Assembly: GCA_031274005.1 (NCBI GenBank)
Contig: JAISQU010000059.1
Span: 1-5,169 of the forward strand
Source: Spirochaetales bacterium
Lineage (GTDB): Bacteria; Spirochaetota; Spirochaetia; DTKZ01
Reading direction: 5' to 3'
Length of the DNA: 5,169 nucleotides
This document shows, piece after piece, positions 1-5,169 of the stretch. The notes beneath the pieces were generated by a model. It was not told the origin of the DNA. It searched no databases and was given only the letters and a program-made list of their open reading frames with translations. Positions within the stretch are counted from its first letter, which is position 1; the number at the start of each line of letters is the position of its first letter. The position numbers were made by a program, and so were the translations under genes.

Positions 1-98
1 CGCACGCGAAAGCGTGTTTATGAATACCAGCAACAGGGCAAGAGGCCCTAAAAAGCCCCCGGCGTATACAAATGCTATGGGCCGAGCAAAAAAGGCGC
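1..98 (+). repeat. Left copy of a dispersed inverted repeat (partial at window edge)
   Basis: Three blocks reappear in reverse complement near the right end. Positions 1-28 match 4870-4897 at 27 of 28 bases. Positions 45-66 match 4839-4859 with one substitution and one indel. Positions 65-87 match 4754-4776 at 22 of 23 bases. A looser A-rich block (88-98) matches 4740-4753. Positions 29-44 are unrelated between copies. The repeat begins with a hairpin at 3-16 (cacgc, GAAA loop, gcgtg). The copy reaches the window edge, so its true length is unknown. It looks like a non-coding dispersed element; a 41-codon reading frame inside it (20-145) has no ribosome binding site. Confidence 0.8.
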
Positions 99-141
99 AC
101 GGAAAAAATTGGTGCACCCAGAGCCGCGGACACGGTTATTT

Positions 142-155
142 TTAAGGCGCCTTAA
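142..155. repeat. 14-bp perfect palindrome ttaaggcgccttaa
   Basis: The sequence reads identically on both strands and sits about 95 bases upstream of the first gene. It could be an operator-like site or a chance palindrome; no partner copy is visible in the window. Confidence 0.3.
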
Positions 156-168
156 TTGAATAAGGCCT

Positions 169-221
169 GTCCCTTCCCCGAGCCTTCCCGCGGCAAGGGA
201 CTGTTCCTGTTTTTGATTTTT
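169..221 (+). terminator. Weak terminator-like hairpin upstream of the nuclease-like gene
   Basis: A 7-bp stem (gtccctt at 169-175 with aagggac at 195-201) encloses a GC-rich loop of 19 bases and is followed by a T-rich stretch (208-221). The long loop and the interrupted T tract make this only a modest candidate. It could end transcription arriving from beyond the left edge. Confidence 0.25.
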
Positions 222-237
222 GGTGTATATTTACAGC

Positions 238-244
238 GGGAGGA
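238..244 (+). promoter_or_regulatory. Ribosome binding site GGGAGGA that fixes the start of the nuclease-like gene
   Basis: A strong Shine-Dalgarno sequence ends 4 bases before the ATG at 249. It decides against the upstream TTG at 156 in the same frame, which has no such site and would add 31 residues unlike the family N-terminus. Confidence 0.85.
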
Positions 245-248
245 ACCT

Positions 249-917
249 ATGGCAGATATACCAACAGGCAAGCGTGAACCGGCTCAGGAACTAACCTTTA
301 AGGATGTCTGGACAATGTTTCAGGAGACCGACAGGCTTTTCAAAGAACTGCGGGAAGAGACCAACAGGCGAATGCAGGAAACCGACAGGCAAATGAAGGA
401 AACCGACCGGAGGATACAGGAAACCGACCGGCAGTTGCAGGAAACCGACAGGCAGCTTCGGGCAAGTAAAAAAGAACTCGATAAAAAACTCGGCGATTTG
501 GGCAACCGTTTCGGCGAACTGGCCGAACACATGGTCGCGCCCAGCATAAAAGAAAAGTTTAACGCCCTGGGCTTTCATTTCGGGGCCGTCGCCCGGAATT
601 GGGAAATCCAGGAGTCGGACACGATATTCGCGGAGATAGATATTCTTCTCGCGAACGACGATTTTTCTATAGCGGTGGAGGTTAAATCAAAACCTTCGGA
701 AAAGGATATAGACGCCCACCTGCGGCGGATAGAAATACTGCGCCGCTATGCCGACAAACACCATGACACGCGAAAAATCCGAGGCGCTGTGGCGGGCGCC
801 ATTATGTCCGGTTCGGTAAGGCGCTACGCCCTTGAGGCCGGTTTTTACGTGATAGTGCAGACCGGCGATACGGTTAAAATTGATATTCCGCAGGGGTTCA
901 CGCCCCGGGAGTGGTAA
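249..917 (+). CDS. Coiled-coil protein with PD-(D/E)XK nuclease-like domain (DUF3782 / COG5493-type)
   Basis: The product has 222 residues and is soluble and cytoplasmic, with no signal peptide or membrane segment. Residues 1-24 are a short head. Residues about 25-85 form a charged coiled coil with an almost perfect heptad repeat, ETDRQ(M/L)(K/Q). Residues 84-98 (LGNRFGELAEHMVAP) lead into the C-terminal domain. There, D131 (in EID) and E144-V-K146 (in VEVK), spaced 13 residues, fit the D-Xn-E-X-K core of the PD-(D/E)XK fold; E90 or E93 may be the upstream helix acidic residue. The ending FTPREW also fits the family as I remember it. All core residues are present, so metal-dependent nuclease activity is possible but unproven; the family has no established role. 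The gene stands alone, with its own terminator. Family assignment is fairly sure, the biological function unknown. Confidence 0.85.
   Translation: MADIPTGKREPAQELTFKDVWTMFQETDRLFKELREETNRRMQETDRQMKETDRRIQETDRQLQETDRQLRASKKELDKKLGDLGNRFGELAEHMVAPSIKEKFNALGFHFGAVARNWEIQESDTIFAEIDILLANDDFSIAVEVKSKPSEKDIDAHLRRIEILRRYADKHHDTRKIRGAVAGAIMSGSVRRYALEAGFYVIVQTGDTVKIDIPQGFTPREW
357..461 (+). repeat. Five in-frame 21-bp tandem repeats encoding coiled-coil heptads
   Basis: Units start at 357, 378, 399, 420 and 441 and encode ETNRRMQ, ETDRQMK, ETDRRIQ, ETDRQLQ and ETDRQLR. The DNA core gaaaccgac(a/c)gg is nearly identical in units 2 to 5. A related unit, ETDRLFK, lies at 324-344, separated by four residues. 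Each 21-base unit is exactly one heptad, so unit gain or loss would lengthen or shorten the coiled coil without a frameshift. Confidence 0.9.
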
Positions 918-936
918 AACCCTACCGAAAAACCTG

Positions 937-970
937 AACCCCGAAAACCCTTTCCGGGGTTTTACATTTT
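937..970 (+). terminator. Intrinsic terminator after the nuclease-like gene
   Basis: A 7-bp stem, aaccccg (937-943) with cggggtt (955-961), has an 11-base loop and runs into ttttacatttt. It lies 20 bases after the stop codon at 915-917. It separates this gene from the ABC transporter pair, although read-through is possible. Confidence 0.65.
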
Positions 971-1012
971 AAACGCGCAGGCTTCCCACGTCAGTCTAAA
1001 ATATGTATCCTT

Positions 1013-2761
1013 ATGCCCATGCTCAAAGAGATTGCCACCCTGTTTCCTTACTTCCGCAGATATAAATTCCGGTATCTTGCCGGATTCATGTTTCTCGCGG
1101 TCGCCTCCGGCGGGCAGATGCTTATTCCGCAGATACTCCGCCAGGCCGTGGACATCATGAGCGCAGGAAACTTTGAAAGCGGGGTTATCGCCGTGCTTTT
1201 CAGGAATCTTCTGGCCGTCGCCGTGTGTATTTCCGCCGCCCGCTTCGGCTGGCGCTACTTTATTCACGGCTCTTCCCGGCGCATTGAAACCGAACTGCGC
1301 GGCAGGCTTTTCCGTCATCTGCTTGCCCTGCACGCGGGTTTCTTTGCCGGACAGAAAACAGGCGAACTCATGGCCCGCTCAACGAACGATATGTACGCCG
1401 TGCGCATGGCTTCCGGCATGGCCCTGGTTGCCCTTGCGGACGGAGTTTTTATGACCCTCGCCATACTGGTCATTCTGTTCCGGCAGGCCGCTTCCCTCAC
1501 CTGGTACATCATCCTGCCTTTGCCCCTTATAACGCTGCTCATCATCATGCTGGGAACCGTCGTGGGAAAACGCTTCAAAAAAGTTCAGGATGTTTTCGCC
1601 TCCTTAAGCGGCCAAACCCAGGAGAGTATCAGCGGCATCCGCGTCATAAAATCTTTTGTAAAAGAAAAGTATTTTCTGAAAAAATTCGGCGCGGAAAACG
1701 AGGCCTACCTCAGGGCAAACATAGACCTTGTGCGGCTGTGGGGGCTGTTTCACCCCGGCATTACCTTTTTGTCGGGCCTGACGGGAGTCCTGCTTTTGTA
1801 CTTTGGGGGAAAGGCCGTCCTCGCGGGTACTCTTTCGCCGGGACTTCTGCTTGCCGTCTTCAGTTACCTTGAGATGCTCATCTGGCCCATGATAGGGGCG
1901 GGCTTTACCGTAAACATGCTTCAGCGCGGCGCCGCGGCCCTGGGCAGAATCAACGCGGTCCTGAATGAAAAACCCGCGATAGTCAGCCGGCCGGCCGGCC
2001 GAAAAGGAAGCCCCGGAGAGGACCTGAGCGTACACGATCTTTGTTTCCGCTATGAGGCCGGCCTGCCCCCTGTGCTCGAAGATGTAGGCTTTGAAATCCC
2101 CGCGGGGAAGACCCTCGGCATTCTGGGGCGCACAGGTTCGGGAAAAACAAGCCTTGTATCCCTTCTGCCGCGCATATATGACCCGCCGCGGGGAACAATT
2201 TTTCTGGGCGGAACGGACATCCTTGACTACGAGCTTTCGTCCCTGCGAAAGACCTTCGGCATAGTCCCGCAGGAAACCTTTCTTTTCTCGGCGTCCATAA
2301 GCGGCAATATCGCCTTCGGGGCGGAGGAGGAGCTTCCGGAAGAAAAACTGGCGGCCCTCGCGGAGATTTCCACAATCTCGCGGGACGCGAAACTCTTCCC
2401 CCAGGGACTCGCGACGCAGATAGGCGAACGGGGGATTACCCTTTCCGGCGGACAAAAACAAAGGGTTGCCATCTCCCGCGCTCTGGCGGGCAATCCCCAC
2501 ATCCTCATCCTTGACGACGCCCTGTCCTCCGTGGATACGCAAACCGAAGAGAAAATCCTCGCGGGGGTGCTTGAATACCGCAGGGGCAAAACCAACATCA
2601 TCATCAGTCACCGCATCAGGGCCCTGTCTTTCTGCGACAACATCATTGTTCTGGAAAAAGGGCGCGTCAGCCAGAGGGGAAGCCATGCGGAACTGCTGGC
2701 CCGGCCCGGCCTCTATAAAGACATACACACGCTGCAAATCACAGGAGAACAGGGGCCCTAA
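1013..2761 (+). CDS. Heterodimeric ABC exporter subunit with degenerate ATPase site (MdlA/YheI/TM287-like)
   Basis: This 582-residue half-transporter sits in the inner membrane and pairs with the next gene. The type I exporter membrane domain spans roughly residues 20-305, with helices near 21-43, 58-77, 135-157, 163-184, 245-266 and 277-301. The conserved FFAGQKTGELMARSTND segment is at about 110-126 and the coupling segment ESISGIRVIKSF at 204-215. The ATPase domain has A-loop Y347, Walker A G372-T379 (GRTGSGKT), Q-loop Q420, signature LSGGQ 477-481, Walker B ILIL-D501, and H533. D502 replaces the catalytic Glu, as in the degenerate-site subunit of heterodimeric exporters. The length is normal. 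The start is ATG 1013, or ATG 1019 two codons later; neither has a clear ribosome binding site, and later ATGs would cut into helix 1. The substrate is unknown: drug, lipid or peptide export are all possible. Confidence 0.93.
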   Translation: MPMLKEIATLFPYFRRYKFRYLAGFMFLAVASGGQMLIPQILRQAVDIMSAGNFESGVIAVLFRNLLAVAVCISAARFGWRYFIHGSSRRIETELRGRLFRHLLALHAGFFAGQKTGELMARSTNDMYAVRMASGMALVALADGVFMTLAILVILFRQAASLTWYIILPLPLITLLIIMLGTVVGKRFKKVQDVFASLSGQTQESISGIRVIKSFVKEKYFLKKFGAENEAYLRANIDLVRLWGLFHPGITFLSGLTGVLLLYFGGKAVLAGTLSPGLLLAVFSYLEMLIWPMIGAGFTVNMLQRGAAALGRINAVLNEKPAIVSRPAGRKGSPGEDLSVHDLCFRYEAGLPPVLEDVGFEIPAGKTLGILGRTGSGKTSLVSLLPRIYDPPRGTIFLGGTDILDYELSSLRKTFGIVPQETFLFSASISGNIAFGAEEELPEEKLAALAEISTISRDAKLFPQGLATQIGERGITLSGGQKQRVAISRALAGNPHILILDDALSSVDTQTEEKILAGVLEYRRGKTNIIISHRIRALSFCDNIIVLEKGRVSQRGSHAELLARPGLYKDIHTLQITGEQGP

Positions 2762-2763
2762 AA

Positions 2764-4524
2764 ATGGAACAGGAAATTATTCCCGAAGGCGCGTATGACC
2801 CCAAAATTGTACGCAGGCTCGCCTCATACGCCGTGCCCCACAAAAGCATCATCATCTTCGCTTTTTCTGCAATGCTCGTATCCACCGTTACAGAACTGTT
2901 TGTGCCTGTGGTTCTGCAAAGAACCATAGACTTTTATATTCTGGCGGGCGGCCCCGGCGCTATGCAGGGCGTGATCCGCGGATGCGCGATTTTTCTCGCG
3001 CTCCTTACGGGAGGAATGATTTTCTCCTTTCTGGAGACATACCTCATAAGCCTGGCGGGGCAAAGGGTCATGAAAGACCTGCGTATGGCCCTGTTCCGCC
3101 ACATCCTGAGCCGCTCCCTCGCCTTTATAGGGGAGCATCCCGCGGGCCGGCTTGTTACGCGCATCACGAGCGACGTGGAAACCATCAACGAACTTTTCAC
3201 ATCCGTCATCACGAGCCTCTTCAAAGACCTCTTCATCATGGGCGGCGTTATCATTACCCTCTTCATTTTGGATACACGCCTTGCCCTCATCACCGCCGCG
3301 AGCCTTCCCCCTGTCCTCTTCTGTACCCTCATCTTCCGGGTCAGGGCGCGGGAGGCCTTTCGCAGGGTTCGCCACTGCGTCTCGCAGGCCAATTCCTTTT
3401 TTGCCGAACACATATCGGGAATCAAGATCATCCAGATCTTCACCCGCGAGGCCAGCGCCGCCGCCGGATATGAGCGGATAAACATCAACCTCATGAAATC
3501 AAACCTGGGCGAGATGTACGTCTTCGCCACCTTCCGGCCTATCATTGATTTCCTGGGTTCCCTGTCCCTCGGCCTGATCATCTATTTTGGCGCTCTGCAG
3601 AACCTCTCCGGCGCCCTGAGCCTGGGAACCTTTGCGGCCTTCATCAACCTGATACGCAAATTCTACCAGCCCGTCATGGACATAGCCGAAAAGTACACTA
3701 TACTCCAGTCCGCGCTTGTAGGCGCCGAACGGGTTTTCCAGATGATGGACGACGGGCGCTGCATTCCCGATACAGGAACTTCACTGCCGGAAAAACCCCT
3801 GCGGGGCGAAGTACGCTTTCTGGATGTCCGGTTCTCCTACAAAAAAGGCGAACCGGTTCTGCGCGGCGTCAGTTTTACCGCGGCCCCCGGCGAAACCCTT
3901 GCCCTCGTCGGCTACACAGGCGCGGGAAAAACAACCATAGCCAGCCTGCTGACCCGCCTGTGGGACGCGGACTCCGGCCTCATCACCCTGGACGGAAAAG
4001 ACATCCGCAGCATCCGGCTTGCAGACCTGCGCACGGCCATTCAGCCCATACAGCAGGAGGTTACTCTTTTTTCCCAGACCATACGCGAAAATATAACGCT
4101 GGGGCTGGAGATTTCAGAAGAAGAACTCATCCGCGCCGCCGCACTTGCCCAGGCTCACGATTTTATCACGGCCCTGCCGCGGGGCTACCAGACCATGCTT
4201 CAGGAAGGCGCTGTCAATCTTTCATCAGGCCAAAGGCAGCTCATCTCATTCGCGCGCATTTTGGCTCACAACCCGCCTGTACTCATTCTTGACGAAGCCA
4301 CATCGAACATCGACACCGAAACCGAAAAACTGGTGCAGAAAGCAATGAAAACAGTCCTCACGGGCCGCACATCCATCGTCATCGCCCACCGCCTGTCCAC
4401 GATACGCAGCGCGAACAGAATACTCGTGCTGTCGGAAGGAAAAGTCATTGAGGAAGGCAGCCACGAGGAGCTTCTTGCAAAAGAAGGCGCCTACCATACG
4501 CTCTACCGCCTGCAAATGCAGTGA
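2764..4524 (+). CDS. Heterodimeric ABC exporter subunit with catalytic Glu (MdlB/YheH/TM288-like)
   Basis: This 586-residue half-transporter starts 2 bases after the stop of its partner and is surely co-transcribed and co-translated with it. Purine-rich agggg at 2751-2755 may serve as a weak ribosome binding site. The membrane domain has helices near residues 28-51, 70-92, 145-168, 172-192, 258-277 and 286-305, with the conserved PAGRLVTRITSDVE at 126-139 and HISGIKIIQIFTRE at 216-229. The ATPase domain has A-loop Y359, Walker A G383-T390 (GYTGAGKT), Q-loop Q431 in an IQQE context like MdlB, signature LSSGQ 486-490, Walker B D510 with catalytic E511, D-loop SNID, and H542. The Ser in place of the first Gly of the signature matches the Asp change in the partner, giving one degenerate composite site. 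No convincing terminator follows the stop at 4522-4524. Confidence 0.94.
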   Translation: MEQEIIPEGAYDPKIVRRLASYAVPHKSIIIFAFSAMLVSTVTELFVPVVLQRTIDFYILAGGPGAMQGVIRGCAIFLALLTGGMIFSFLETYLISLAGQRVMKDLRMALFRHILSRSLAFIGEHPAGRLVTRITSDVETINELFTSVITSLFKDLFIMGGVIITLFILDTRLALITAASLPPVLFCTLIFRVRAREAFRRVRHCVSQANSFFAEHISGIKIIQIFTREASAAAGYERININLMKSNLGEMYVFATFRPIIDFLGSLSLGLIIYFGALQNLSGALSLGTFAAFINLIRKFYQPVMDIAEKYTILQSALVGAERVFQMMDDGRCIPDTGTSLPEKPLRGEVRFLDVRFSYKKGEPVLRGVSFTAAPGETLALVGYTGAGKTTIASLLTRLWDADSGLITLDGKDIRSIRLADLRTAIQPIQQEVTLFSQTIRENITLGLEISEEELIRAAALAQAHDFITALPRGYQTMLQEGAVNLSSGQRQLISFARILAHNPPVLILDEATSNIDTETEKLVQKAMKTVLTGRTSIVIAHRLSTIRSANRILVLSEGKVIEEGSHEELLAKEGAYHTLYRLQMQ

Positions 4525-4558
4525 AAGGGGCGGAGCATCAGCGTTTACTTTTTCTCGA

Positions 4559-4736
4559 TATGTGAGCCGGTTCCAAAATGAAAACCGTAATCACCCGTGC
4601 GCATTTTTTGCGGCAAAGCCGCAAAAAACCGGGCTTTCCGCTGCAATCTTTTGGCTGCGCCAAAAGGATTTCCGCTTCAATCCCTTGCGCCCCACGGGTT
4701 TCAAAAAATGGTTTAATTTTGGAACCGGCTCATGTA
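4559..4736. mobile_element. 178-base MITE-like palindromic element flanked by TA
   Basis: A perfect 17-bp inverted repeat (tgagccggttccaaaat at 4563-4579 and its complement at 4716-4732) bounds the element. TA dinucleotides lie two bases outside both arms (4559-4560 and 4735-4736), as for TA-target elements. Further nested complementary pairs are 4582-4586 with 4710-4714, 4593-4599 with 4693-4699, and 4600-4603 with 4686-4689. Two internal hairpins occupy 4604-4628 (ttttttgcggc, aaa, gccgcaaaaaa) and 4648-4666 (cttttggc, tgc, gccaaaag). A near-direct repeat tttccgct(g/t)caatc occurs at 4635-4648 and 4669-4682. There is no coding capacity. It could be a non-autonomous transposon, a REP/BIME-like element, or the gene of a structured RNA. 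Confidence 0.6.
4599..4614 (+). repeat. 16-base direct repeat, copy 1 (gcgcattttttgcggc)
   Basis: This stretch matches 4740-4755 at 15 of 16 bases, 141 bases downstream in the same orientation. It overlaps the left arm of an internal hairpin of the MITE-like element. Confidence 0.7.
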
Positions 4737-4739
4737 ATA

Positions 4740-4755
4740 GCGCATTTTTTACGGC
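4740..4755 (+). repeat. 16-base direct repeat, copy 2 (gcgcattttttacggc)
   Basis: This is the second copy of the 4599-4614 repeat, with one substitution. It is also the inner end of the right inverted repeat copy. The left-edge copy has a single comparable block at about 86-101. Confidence 0.7.
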
Positions 4756-4776
4756 TCGGCCCATAACATTTGTATA

Positions 4777-4840
4777 CAGCGCCTCCGGCGCTTTGTTCCG
4801 ATAGGTATGATTGTATGTGTGCTATCGCACACACGGAATA
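4777..4840. repeat. 64-base hairpin segment present only in the right repeat copy
   Basis: The segment is bounded by tata (4773-4776) and aata (4837-4840), so an ATA/TA is duplicated at its edges. It holds two hairpins: agcgcc-tcc-ggcgct at 4778-4792, and tgtgtgc-tatc-gcacaca at 4816-4833. The second is bracketed by ttccg (4796-4800) and cggaa (4834-4838). Either it was inserted into the right copy or it was lost precisely from the left copy. Confidence 0.6.
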
Positions 4841-4918
4841 CGCCGGGGTTTTTTAGGGCTTTGAAGCTTGGTATTCATAAACACGCTTGCGCGTGCGTTT
4901 GTCTGGGCATGCTGCAAT

Positions 4919-5001
4919 CCCTGGCGCGGCCCAGGGGCTTCCGCCGCCGACAGGGGCGCTTTCACGGCGCTTGTCAGTAATTCCAAATTTGAAAAAATTT
5001 G
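4919..5001. repeat. Three consecutive hairpins
   Basis: The first is ccctgg/ccaggg with a 6-base loop (4919-4936). The second is an imperfect hairpin with gaca (4949-4952) against tgtc (4972-4975) and a gcgc/gcgc core. The third is caaattt/aaatttg closing a GAAA loop (4984-5001). None has the GC stem plus T tract of a terminator. The stretch contains tgcaatcc motifs like those in the MITE-like element (4912 and 5005), suggesting related repeat sequence. Confidence 0.45.
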
Positions 5002-5014
5002 TCCTGCAATCCCC

Positions 5015-5050
5015 AAAAGCATTCAAATTGTCAACAATTTGAATGCTTTT
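5015..5050. repeat. Perfect 16-bp stem hairpin with tcaa loop
   Basis: The arms aaaagcattcaaattg (5015-5030) and caatttgaatgctttt (5035-5050) are exactly complementary. The A and T runs at the ends would give a short U tail on either strand. It may work as a weak bidirectional terminator, or as a protein-binding palindrome. Nothing adjacent in the window clearly needs a terminator here. Confidence 0.6.
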
Positions 5051-5080
5051 ACCCATAAAAAACGCTTCCAGACAGCAATA

Positions 5081-5112
5081 CCATATTTAGTCGCATGGTG
5101 CTACGGATATGG
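5081..5112. repeat. Short inverted repeat ccatat / atatgg
   Basis: Six-base arms at 5081-5086 and 5107-5112, with inner tag/cta complementarity at 5088-5090 and 5101-5103. It is weak on its own and is listed as part of the palindrome cluster. Confidence 0.3.
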
Positions 5113-5122
5113 CCGGGGCGAT

Positions 5123-5168
5123 AAAAAAAGCGAACGGCTTCGGTCCGCCGCTAGAGAGAGCTTTTTTT
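5123..5168. terminator. Terminator-like hairpin at the right window edge
   Basis: A nine-base outer stem (aaaaaaagc at 5123-5131 with gcttttttt at 5160-5168) encloses a GC-rich inner hairpin, agcg (5129-5132) with cgct (5149-5152), whose apex is a cTTCGg tetraloop at 5138-5143. The A tract upstream and T tract downstream would let it act on both strands. It may end a gene entering from the right of the window. Confidence 0.4.
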
Positions 5169-5169
5169 A

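Larger units (their letters stand above)
4740..4897 (-). repeat. Right copy of the dispersed inverted repeat, with a 64-base insert
   Basis: This is the reverse complement of the left-edge repeat in three blocks: 4754-4776, 4839-4859 and 4870-4897, matching 65-87, 45-66 and 1-28. It differs by 64 additional bases at 4777-4840 and by an unrelated 10-base stretch at 4860-4869 in place of 16 bases in the left copy. Its hairpin at 4882-4895 read on the - strand is cacgc, GCAA loop, gcgtg, equivalent to the GAAA-loop hairpin in the left copy. Confidence 0.8.
4525..5169. other. 645-base non-coding region packed with palindromes
   Basis: No reading frame here has both a ribosome binding site and a recognisable protein. 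Open frames on both strands cover hairpin arms and repeats and look accidental. Positions 4525-4558 hold only a short spacer with a T-rich patch (4545-4553). The rest consists of the MITE-like element (4559-4736), the inverted repeat copy (4740-4897) and a run of consecutive hairpins (4919-5168), each listed separately. No promoter with a convincing -35/-10 pair was found on either strand. Confidence 0.75.

Noticed and set aside
20..145. 41-codon open frame inside the left repeat copy
   Set aside because: It has no ribosome binding site, unremarkable composition, and overlaps a non-coding repeat. The right copy keeps MNT and a few following residues, then diverges and stops early.
213..231. 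Possible promoter ttgatt / tatatt before the nuclease-like gene
   Set aside because: The two hexamers are only 7 bases apart, far short of the usual 16-18, and no better -35 fits the tatatt.
156..248. Upstream TTG start extending the nuclease-like protein by 31 residues
   Set aside because: There is no ribosome binding site before the TTG, while GGGAGGA precedes ATG 249, and the extension is unlike the family N-terminus.
1986..2000. ccggccggccgg run in the first ABC gene
   Set aside because: It encodes the variable linker (RPAG) between the membrane and ATPase domains; a low-complexity coding stretch is enough to explain it.
1604..2737. Long open frame (377 codons) on the - strand opposite the first ABC gene
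   Set aside because: It lies wholly antisense to a clear ABC exporter gene, shows no recognisable domain, and is explained by the GC-rich codon pattern of the real gene.
4604..4628. Strong hairpin considered as the terminator of the exporter operon
   Set aside because: The T run comes before the stem and the A run after it on either strand, so no U tail would follow the stem in RNA.
4635..4682. Repeated 14-base motif considered as a CRISPR-like array
   Set aside because: There are only two imperfect copies, 34 bases apart, with a palindrome between them and no cas gene nearby.
4448..4804. 118-codon frame crossing the end of the second ABC gene and the MITE-like element
   Set aside because: It begins inside the ABC gene in another frame and translates hairpin arms; no protein family is recognisable.
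4822..5056. Two overlapping 66-67 codon frames on the - strand
   Set aside because: Both run through hairpins and the inverted repeat, lack ribosome binding sites and match no family I recognise.

Overview
This is a bacterial window of moderately high GC content with three convincing protein genes, all on the + strand, bounded on both sides by repeat-rich non-coding DNA. The gene 1 family, the codon choice and the repeat style would fit a Spirochaetota (Treponema-like) genome. That is a weak inference; nothing here fixes the taxon.

Layout. Positions 1-98 hold one copy of a dispersed repeat that runs off the left edge. Positions 99-248 are a short leader with a palindrome and a weak terminator-like hairpin. 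Positions 249-917 encode a coiled-coil protein with a PD-(D/E)XK nuclease-like domain (DUF3782-type family), preceded by a clear ribosome binding site and followed by an intrinsic terminator at 937-970. Positions 1013-2761 and 2764-4524 encode two ABC exporter half-transporters separated by 2 bases. Positions 4525-5169 contain no credible gene but are densely packed with palindromes.

How the genes work together. The two ABC half-transporters almost certainly form one heterodimeric exporter of the MdlA/MdlB, YheI/YheH, TM287/288 type. The first subunit has Asp in place of the catalytic Walker B Glu but a canonical LSGGQ. The second has the catalytic Glu but a non-canonical LSSGQ. The two deviations fall in the same composite ATP site, leaving one active and one degenerate site. 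The exported substrate cannot be told from the sequence. The nuclease-like gene lies behind its own terminator and is probably an independent unit of unknown function.

The most unusual part is the non-coding DNA. The left-edge repeat recurs in inverted orientation at 4740-4897, about 4.6 kb away. The right copy carries an extra 64 bases flanked by TA-type repeats. Next to it is a 178-base palindromic, MITE-like element (4559-4736) whose arms can fold into a fully nested multibranch structure. About 400 further bases of consecutive hairpins follow to the end of the window. I see no CRISPR array, tRNA, rRNA, transposase or complete insertion sequence.
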